NCBI GenBank assembly: GCA_016763255.1
Contig: JAESUA010000059.1
Location: forward strand, 1-11,840
DNA from: Magnetovibrio sp.
GTDB taxonomy: Bacteria; Pseudomonadota; Alphaproteobacteria; Rhodospirillales; Magnetovibrionaceae
Length of the DNA stretch: 11,840 bases
Reading direction: 5' to 3'
How positions within the stretch are numbered: position 1 is the first letter of the stretch; the number at the start of each line of letters is the position of its first letter. Under the pieces are notes generated by a model. It was not told where the DNA came from, ran no database searches, and saw nothing but the letters and a program-made list of their open reading frames with translations. Below are positions 7,823 through 11,840 of the stretch, piece after piece. The position numbers were made by a program, and so were the translations under genes.

Positions 7823-8701
7823 ATGCGCTTGGATCTCGATAAAGGACTTTTGAACTCGATACTCGCCGTCGCCGCGCTGGTCGAGGCTCGCGACCCTTAT
7901 ACCGGCGGCCATTTGTGGCGGGTGGCGCAGTTTTCGCGCATGCTCGGCGAGAAAGCTGGCTTAAGCAACGGTGAGGTTTTTCAGGTCAGCCTCGGCGGCT
8001 ACCTTCATGATTTAGGCAAAGTCGGGGTGCCCGACGAGATCCTCAACAAACCGGGTCGTTTGACCGCCGAAGAATATGCCGTCATCAAGACCCATCCCCA
8101 GGTCGGTCAGCGCGCCATGGCACCTCATCCGATGGCCCCGTTGGCGATGGATCATATCCTCAGCCATCACGAACGCCCCGATGGCAAAGGTTATCCGCAT
8201 AATTTAGAGGGTGAGCAAGTCCCCTATCAGGCACGTATCGTCGGCATCGCCGATGCGTTTGACGCCATGACCAGCACGAGGCCTTATCGCACCGGCATGG
8301 CCATCGAAAAAGCCTTGGCCATCATCGAGGCGGGCAAAGGTACACAATTCGACGCCGCGTTGGCCGATGATTTCTTAAACCTTGGCAAAGCCGGGGCGTT
8401 GGCGCACATCGTCGGCCACTCATCCGAAGGCATGGCCTTAGCCGAATGCCCGGTGTGCGGCCCGATCCTGGCGCTAAGCCCGGACACCCAAGATGGCGAC
8501 AAGATCTATTGCACCTCGTGTACCGGCGAGTTGCAAGTGCACCGCAACGCGACCCGGTTTGAGACCGCACCAACCGGTCAATTGGGCGATGCACAAGCCA
8601 TGATTCCAATGATCGAGACGGCGTCAATGCGTGAAATTCTCGACGCCGTACCGGGCCATATTCACCTGCCGGATGAAAGCCCCTACAACGGCGTGGGTTG
8701 A
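7820..8701 (+). CDS. HD-GYP phosphodiesterase with C-terminal four-cysteine (zinc-ribbon-like) tail
   Basis: The 293-residue protein starts almost directly with the HD-GYP domain and has no receiver, PAS or GAF domain. Metal and catalytic motifs are complete: His31-x2-Arg34, His63-Asp64 in YLHDLGKVGVPDEIL, His92, His116-His117, then DGKGYP at 121-126 with the defining GYP, and ADAFDAMTS. HD-GYP enzymes hydrolyse cyclic di-GMP (some cyclic GMP-AMP), lowering the signal that favours biofilm over motility. After about residue 205, Cys210-x2-Cys213 and Cys231-x2-Cys234 look like a structural zinc site; the last 55 residues are unassigned. There is no membrane segment, so it is probably cytosolic. 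Tandem ATGs at 7820 and 7823 are possible starts; 7823 has the better spacing from GGGGA. The gene is 48 bases after trpS, with a hairpin over its start, and 67 bases before the NifU-like gene. Confidence 0.9.
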   Translation: MMRLDLDKGLLNSILAVAALVEARDPYTGGHLWRVAQFSRMLGEKAGLSNGEVFQVSLGGYLHDLGKVGVPDEILNKPGRLTAEEYAVIKTHPQVGQRAMAPHPMAPLAMDHILSHHERPDGKGYPHNLEGEQVPYQARIVGIADAFDAMTSTRPYRTGMAIEKALAIIEAGKGTQFDAALADDFLNLGKAGALAHIVGHSSEGMALAECPVCGPILALSPDTQDGDKIYCTSCTGELQVHRNATRFETAPTGQLGDAQAMIPMIETASMREILDAVPGHIHLPDESPYNGVG

Positions 8702-8726
8702 TCCCTGCACCATTTAGCCCCATATT
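8698..8726 (+). promoter_or_regulatory. Candidate sigma70-type promoter for the NifU-like gene
   Basis: TTGATC (8698-8703, overlapping the HD-GYP stop codon) and CATATT (8721-8726) are 17 bases apart, each matching consensus at four of six positions. A start near 8733 would give a leader of about 36 bases containing the dyad at 8741-8757. Pattern match only. Confidence 0.3.
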
Positions 8727-8740
8727 CTGGGCAACACACA

Positions 8741-8757
8741 CACAGTTTTAAACAGTG
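8741..8757. promoter_or_regulatory. Seventeen-base imperfect dyad before the NifU-like gene
   Basis: CACAGTTTTAAACAGTG is an inverted repeat around the T at 8749. Seven of eight base pairs match, and only the A/A at 8744/8754 does not. It lies just downstream of a candidate promoter and 11 bases before the start codon. An operator for an Fe-S-responsive repressor is conceivable, but I do not recognise it as a known IscR, RirA or Fur box. Confidence 0.35.
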
Positions 8758-8768
8758 AGAGAACGCTC

Positions 8769-9317
8769 ATGTTCATCCAAACCGAAGCGACCCCGAACCC
8801 CGCCACCTTGAAATTCCTTCCGGGCACCCAGGTTATGGGCTCGGGCACCGCCAACTTCACCGATGCCGCCAGCGCCAGCAATTCGCCCTTGGCTTTGCGT
8901 CTGTTTGACATCGACGGCATCGACGGCATCTTCCTCGGCGCTGACTTTATCACCGTGACCAAGGCCGATGAGGCCGCTTGGGACGTCATCAAGCCACGCG
9001 TTTTGGCCGCCGTGATGGATCATTTCACCCAAGGTCTGGCGGTCATAACCGAAACCGCTGCTGAGGAAAGTTCCGACGAAGACGATTCCGATGCGGTCAA
9101 ACAAATCAAAGAGTTAATCGAAACCCGGGTGCGTCCGGCGGTGGCTCAAGATGGCGGCGATATTGTCTTTCGCGCGTTTGAAGAAGGCGTGGTTTATCTG
9201 CACATGCAAGGCGCTTGCGCCGGTTGCCCCAGCTCCACCGCGACCTTGAAGAACGGCATTGAAAATATGCTGCGTCACTACGTCCCGGAAGTGGTTGAGG
9301 TGCGTGCGGTCAACTGA
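8769..9317 (+). CDS. NifU-like Fe-S cluster scaffold/carrier (Nfu type)
   Basis: The 182-residue protein has two domains. Residues 1-90 are the Nfu N-terminal domain, opening MFIQTEATPNPATLKFLPG, which is also typical of mitochondrial NFU1. An acidic linker (about 98-108, ESSDEDDSD) leads to the NifU C-terminal domain. That domain has RPAVAQDGGDIVF and the cluster-binding Cys150-x2-Cys153 in GACAGCPSS. Such proteins hold a [4Fe-4S] cluster at a dimer interface and deliver it to client enzymes. The architecture differs from E. coli NfuA, whose N-terminal half is a degenerate A-type domain, so I give no symbol. ATG 8769 gives the canonical N-terminus; the Shine-Dalgarno is weak (GAGAGA at 8757-8762). 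A candidate promoter and dyad lie upstream, and a strong intrinsic terminator follows. Confidence 0.95.
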   Translation: MFIQTEATPNPATLKFLPGTQVMGSGTANFTDAASASNSPLALRLFDIDGIDGIFLGADFITVTKADEAAWDVIKPRVLAAVMDHFTQGLAVITETAAEESSDEDDSDAVKQIKELIETRVRPAVAQDGGDIVFRAFEEGVVYLHMQGACAGCPSSTATLKNGIENMLRHYVPEVVEVRAVN

Positions 9318-9355
9318 TCCACATAGCCAATAATCTCATAAAATTTTAGCTTTAT

Positions 9356-9399
9356 TGCAATCGCTCCAAGTCACTCTGGCTTGGGGCGATTGCATTTTT
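9356..9399 (+). terminator. Rho-independent terminator after the NifU-like gene
   Basis: The arms 9356-9370 (TGCAATCGCTCCAAG) and 9380-9394 (CTTGGGGCGATTGCA) form a 15-bp stem with one U-G wobble and a nine-base loop, followed by five Ts (9395-9399). It lies 38 bases past the Nfu stop codon. It probably ends the transcript that includes the Nfu gene. Confidence 0.88.
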
Positions 9400-9661
9400 C
9401 ACTGTATTCTCAGACACTTCCGCCTGTGGAAAAAAAGAGGCTGGAAATGGCATTTTTTTCACGTAAAAGAGCGCCGAAGTTCACCCCGATGAAGTGCTCG
9501 AAAGCAGCACCGCGGCAGTGAAACACAGATCAGTCGATCAAGCGTCTCAACATAAGGGACGGATCGAGGAGGGAACGGGCCTTCGCAAATTGAGTTGCGG
9601 ACAATCCCGAAGAGCCACATTGGCGACCTTTTATAGCGGCAGATCGAGACTGTTAACGAAC
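9400..9661 (+). other. Unassigned leader region between the Nfu terminator and the Bax-like gene
   Basis: The stretch between the Nfu stop and the Bax-like start is 344 bases; its first part holds the terminator and the remaining 262 bases hold no confident gene. The frame of the Bax-like gene is open from GTG 9494, but the stretch to 9661 uses many codons that are rare in the neighbouring genes (AGA, CGA, GGA, TCA, TTA), so I read it as mostly non-coding. A 24-codon ORF (9447-9521) is listed separately. No tRNA or known small RNA was recognised. Confidence 0.5.
9447..9521 (+). CDS. Possible 24-residue basic peptide, or remnant of a frameshifted N-terminus
   Basis: ATG 9447 is preceded by AGAGG (9436-9440) at 6 bases, one of the better ribosome sites here, and the ORF ends at TGA 9519-9521. 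The peptide starts MAFFSRKRAPKFTPMK and is rich in Lys and Arg. It has no recognised family. One inserted base in the C-run at 9484-9487 would join it to the open frame that runs into the Bax-like gene, giving TPDEVLESS across the junction. It could be a leader peptide, a frameshifted remnant or chance. Confidence 0.2.
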   Translation: MAFFSRKRAPKFTPMKCSKAAPRQ

Positions 9662-10687
9662 ATGAAGACATTTCATTGGTGCTCTTTGGGTGCAGCCAGT
9701 TCTATGGTTGTGGTGCTGTTTGGCGTAGCCTGGTTGATGCCGACGCCTAGCGGCACATCCGTGGCGCGCGCCAGCTTCCCTACCAAAGCCTACGTTAGCG
9801 AAAGCCAGCGCCGTGATGCGGTGCGGGCCGCGCGGGCCGTAGCCAGGGCCGCGCTTGCACGGACCTCGGAGCTGGCCGCCCAGACCGACGAGTTGGCCGA
9901 CATGGAAACCGCTTCGGGCCCGCTTGATGGTGGCCTGGACTATGATCTTGATGCGGTGTTTCAAGGTGATGTTAGCGTGCCCCGCCTGAGCCTGGTGAGT
10001 CTACCGGGCGATTTGCGCGCGATCCGTGAAACCTCGCAGCGCAAAACGCTATTTTTCAAATCCGTATTGCCCTTGGTGTTGCAGGTTAACGAGCAAATTG
10101 TCGAAGATCGACAGCGCCTTTGGGATCTTCACGCTCAATTGAAGACCGGCTCTAAGTTGGTTGCGTTGGACCGTTTGTGGCTGGCTGTGATGGCCGAACG
10201 TTATGGCACCAAGCGCGGCGATATTGAAGCGGTCTTGGATCGTCATGATGTGGTGCCGCCATCATTGGCTTTGGCCCAAGCCGCCACCGAAAGTGCCTGG
10301 GGCACGTCGCGTTTTGTGCGTGAAGGCAACGCCATGTTTGGTGAGTGGACATTTACCAAGAAACAAAAAGGCATCGTGCCCAAGGAGCGCCTCACCGGCA
10401 AATCGCATCGCGTGCGGGCCTTTGATACCCTTTATGAATCGGTGCTTTCGTATGTCACCAATCTCAATAAACACAACGCCTATAAAGAATACCGTGCCAT
10501 GCGATCTCAAATGCGCATCAACGGCCAAGCGGTTGACGGCATGGTCTTGGCGGGGGCGTTGCATCGTTATTCGGAACGCGGCGCGGCGTATGTTTCGGAA
10601 CTGCGCTCGATCATTTCCGGCAATGACCTTGATCTACTGGACACGGCGCAGCTCAGCAGCGATGGAAAATTTGAACCGCTGAGTTAA
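9662..10687 (+). CDS. Exported Bax-like glucosaminidase (GH73-type peptidoglycan hydrolase)
   Basis: From ATG 9662 the protein has 341 residues. A signal peptide is visible: Lys2, a hydrophobic run (about 9-26) and a likely signal peptidase I site after Ala35-Arg36-Ala37. An Ala/Arg-rich helical stretch (46-80) follows. The catalytic part, about 185-330, resembles E. coli Bax and the FlgJ-type glucosaminidase family: PPSLALAQAATESAWGTSRF carries the probable catalytic Glu210, followed by EGNAMFGEWTF, FDTLYESVLSYVTNLN and YSERGAAYVSELRSII. Such enzymes cut N-acetylglucosaminyl bonds in peptidoglycan in the periplasm. The frame stays open upstream to GTG 9494, but only Met57 of that ORF gives a proper signal peptide; its ribosome site is weak. 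The gene ends 18 bases before a bidirectional terminator shared with the convergent MmcQ/YjbR gene. Cell-wall remodelling is the likely role; the exact substrate bond is not shown. Confidence 0.87.
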   Translation: MKTFHWCSLGAASSMVVVLFGVAWLMPTPSGTSVARASFPTKAYVSESQRRDAVRAARAVARAALARTSELAAQTDELADMETASGPLDGGLDYDLDAVFQGDVSVPRLSLVSLPGDLRAIRETSQRKTLFFKSVLPLVLQVNEQIVEDRQRLWDLHAQLKTGSKLVALDRLWLAVMAERYGTKRGDIEAVLDRHDVVPPSLALAQAATESAWGTSRFVREGNAMFGEWTFTKKQKGIVPKERLTGKSHRVRAFDTLYESVLSYVTNLNKHNAYKEYRAMRSQMRINGQAVDGMVLAGALHRYSERGAAYVSELRSIISGNDLDLLDTAQLSSDGKFEPLS

Positions 10688-10703
10688 GAGGCTGGTTTTA
10701 AAA

Positions 10704-11120
10704 TTAAAAAAGGCTCGCCGTGTGCGGGCCTTTTTTCGTATGCCGACGACACTCTTCGTCCTGGTTGAGGGCCAATTCTTTTTGCAGTTTTTTGGTCAGT
10801 CCCAGGGAGATGATGAGGTGAGAGTCCGCCAGATATTCTTTCAATTGATCATCTGAAAGTCCCGGCTCGGCGTAATTTTGAATCCACTTCATGCCCCGTG
10901 AGGCCAAATACGGGGCCGGGCGTAATCCCGGCGCGTCGCGTAAAATTTCGTAGGCCATTGGTGAAACTTTAAAAGTTACGCCGGGGTATTTAGCTTTGTT
11001 CCAGCCTGCGATGGCAAACACTTTGGGGCCGACTTTCCACACGTGCGAACCACCCCACTGCACCACATGATGGGTTGCGGGCAAGGACCGGCAGTAATCA
11101 TTATAGTCATCCACATTCAT
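10704..11120 (-). CDS. MmcQ/YjbR family protein
   Basis: The 138-residue protein has the compact MmcQ/YjbR (CyaY-like fold) pattern: an N-terminal helix MNVDDYNDYCRSLP, then VQWGGSHVWKVGPKVFAIAGW, VTFKVSPMAYEILRDAPGLRPAPYLASRGMKWIQ, and a C-terminal LSDDQLKEYLADSHLIISLGLTKKLQKEL helix. The family is described as DNA-binding-like, and its biochemical role is not settled. Family members are commonly near 115-120 residues; the extra tail (last ten residues KKGPHTASLF) is coded by the terminator hairpin shared with the Bax-like gene and looks like fortuitous read-on. The start at 11120 gives the expected N-terminus, with AAGG (complement of 11131-11134) at 10 bases. It lies 21 bases downstream of the deacetylase gene on the same strand, so the two are probably one operon. 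Confidence 0.88.
   Translation of the reverse strand: MNVDDYNDYCRSLPATHHVVQWGGSHVWKVGPKVFAIAGWNKAKYPGVTFKVSPMAYEILRDAPGLRPAPYLASRGMKWIQNYAEPGLSDDQLKEYLADSHLIISLGLTKKLQKELALNQDEECRRHTKKGPHTASLF
10706..10736. terminator. Bidirectional intrinsic terminator between convergent genes
   Basis: GGCTCGC (10712-10718) pairs with GCGGGCC (10724-10730), with one U-G wobble and a five-base loop, flanked by six As (10706-10711) and six Ts (10731-10736). On the plus strand it lies 18 bases after the Bax-like stop. On the minus strand it lies inside the last codons of the MmcQ/YjbR gene, whose TAA stop (10706-10704) begins at the last base of that strand's U-run. Confidence 0.88.
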
Positions 11121-11141
11121 CGCCAGGCGCCTTTGTGGGGG

Positions 11142-11840
11142 CTATTTAACGTACAACAATTGACCAAACCAGCGCCAACGGCCTTCGTTATTGGGCCCGG
11201 TTGCGGGCAAGGTGCAATTTAGTCGGGTGCGCCCTTGGGGCAGCTTTTGGGTCATGCGCACCTCGATGCGCGGGCCCAAACGTTCGATCTTCAGCTTGCC
11301 TTCGTGGTTGGAAAAGCACGCCAGTCGGTCGGCGTGGGGGAAATTTTCGGGCACGGTGAAGCCCATATACGGCGGGTTCACGTTGGGGTCGATCACGGTG
11401 TCGTGGGGGATCATGTCTTGCACCGGGATCGGCAGCGCGCTGGCCGCGGTTTTCAGGCGTGTCAGGTCGCCATAAATTTCGTTTAAGGCGAAGCGTGGAA
11501 TTTGGTAAATGCCGGTTTGAGCGCCGAACGCCCCGGAATGCTGGCCAAAACCGGCGACAAAACCGGCTTGCTGGACGGTTTTGATGACGGCGGTGGAAAA
11601 TTCACCATAAGGATAGGCGATGATGTTGGGCACGTAGCCCAATTCTTCTTGAAAGCGGCGATTGGAGCGGTCCAGATCTTCGGCGTTTTGTTGCGCGGTG
11701 GCGTCGATCATGTGCAGGTGCGATGCGGTCTGGCTGCCGATGGTGACCAACGGATCTTCGGCAATCTCGCGGATCATGTCCCAGCTCATATAGCGCAGCA
11801 GTCCGCGATCGACCGGATCGGTGGCGACGAACAAGGTGAA
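11142..11840 (-). CDS. Polysaccharide deacetylase family protein, C-terminal part (5' truncated by window edge)
   Basis: The frame is open from the window edge (FTLFVATDPVDRG) to TAG 11144-11142, giving 232 residues. TIGSQTASHLHM corresponds to NodB motif 2 (normally H-[ST]-x-x-H), AYPYGEFS to the following R/P-Y-G motif, and GFGQHSGAF and IPRFAL to the rest of the catalytic barrel. The N-terminal half with the catalytic and metal Asp lies outside the window. NodB-family enzymes remove acetyl groups from N-acetylglucosamine polymers or related polysaccharides. Position 1 of motif 2 is Gln (codon 11732-11730) in place of a metal-binding His. After the barrel, a C-terminal extension of about 85 residues (PPYMGFTVPENFPHAD to the end), with GRTRLNCTLP and WRWFG, looks like a small beta-rich domain. 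It is followed after 21 bases by the MmcQ/YjbR gene. Substrate and localisation cannot be judged without the N-terminus. Confidence 0.85.
   Translation of the reverse strand, partial: FTLFVATDPVDRGLLRYMSWDMIREIAEDPLVTIGSQTASHLHMIDATAQQNAEDLDRSNRRFQEELGYVPNIIAYPYGEFSTAVIKTVQQAGFVAGFGQHSGAFGAQTGIYQIPRFALNEIYGDLTRLKTAASALPIPVQDMIPHDTVIDPNVNPPYMGFTVPENFPHADRLACFSNHEGKLKIERLGPRIEVRMTQKLPQGRTRLNCTLPATGPNNEGRWRWFGQLLYVK

Noticed and set aside
8733..8743. Short AC dinucleotide run before the Nfu gene as a repeat element
   Set aside because: About five units only; too short to mean anything by itself.
9494..9661. GTG 9494 as the true start of the Bax-like protein
   Set aside because: It would place about 56 poorly coding residues before a clear signal peptide; codon use in that stretch is unlike the flanking genes.

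Overview
The window reads as an ordinary chromosomal segment of an alphaproteobacterium, probably from the Rhodospirillales and relatives. The evidence is the housekeeping order mutS - glnD - murJ - trpS - NifU-like gene, which is common in that class, a moderately GC-rich composition, and the character of the GlnD, MurJ and Nfu proteins. The placement is from gene order and protein character only; no database was searched. No phage, transposon, CRISPR array, tRNA or rRNA was seen.

Layout, left to right. The 3' end of mutS (1-243) converges on a small GST-fold gene on the minus strand (278-925). That gene is divergent from glnD (1062-3845), the PII uridylyltransferase. glnD runs end to end, with no spacer, into a minus-strand FAD oxidoreductase of the L-2-hydroxyglutarate oxidase type (3846-4949). 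The oxidoreductase is divergent from murJ (about 5089-6660), the lipid II flippase. trpS (6770-7771) follows, then an HD-GYP phosphodiesterase with a C-terminal four-cysteine motif (7820-8701), then a two-domain NifU-like Fe-S scaffold (8769-9317), which ends at a strong intrinsic terminator. After a 344-base stretch with no confident gene comes an exported Bax-like glucosaminidase (9662-10687). It converges on a minus-strand pair: a MmcQ/YjbR-family gene (10704-11120) and, upstream of it, a polysaccharide deacetylase that runs off the right edge (11142-11840).

How the genes relate. Most are independent housekeeping functions: mismatch repair, nitrogen signalling, cell-wall precursor export, tRNA charging and Fe-S assembly. 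MurJ, the glucosaminidase and the deacetylase all touch envelope polysaccharide, but they are not in one operon. The GST and the oxidoreductase look like single-gene insertions on the opposite strand of the conserved order.

I did not find a new multi-gene system. The items most worth a second look are small-scale. (1) A 13-bp hairpin directly upstream of the HD-GYP gene buries its ribosome binding site and first start codon. (2) The last ten codons and the first base of the stop codon of the MmcQ/YjbR gene lie inside a bidirectional terminator hairpin, so terminated transcripts could lack a stop codon. (3) The HD-GYP protein carries a C-terminal zinc-ribbon-like motif. (4) The deacetylase has Gln where the first metal-binding His is expected. 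(5) An unexplained leader before the Bax-like gene contains a 24-codon ORF that would join the downstream frame after one base insertion.
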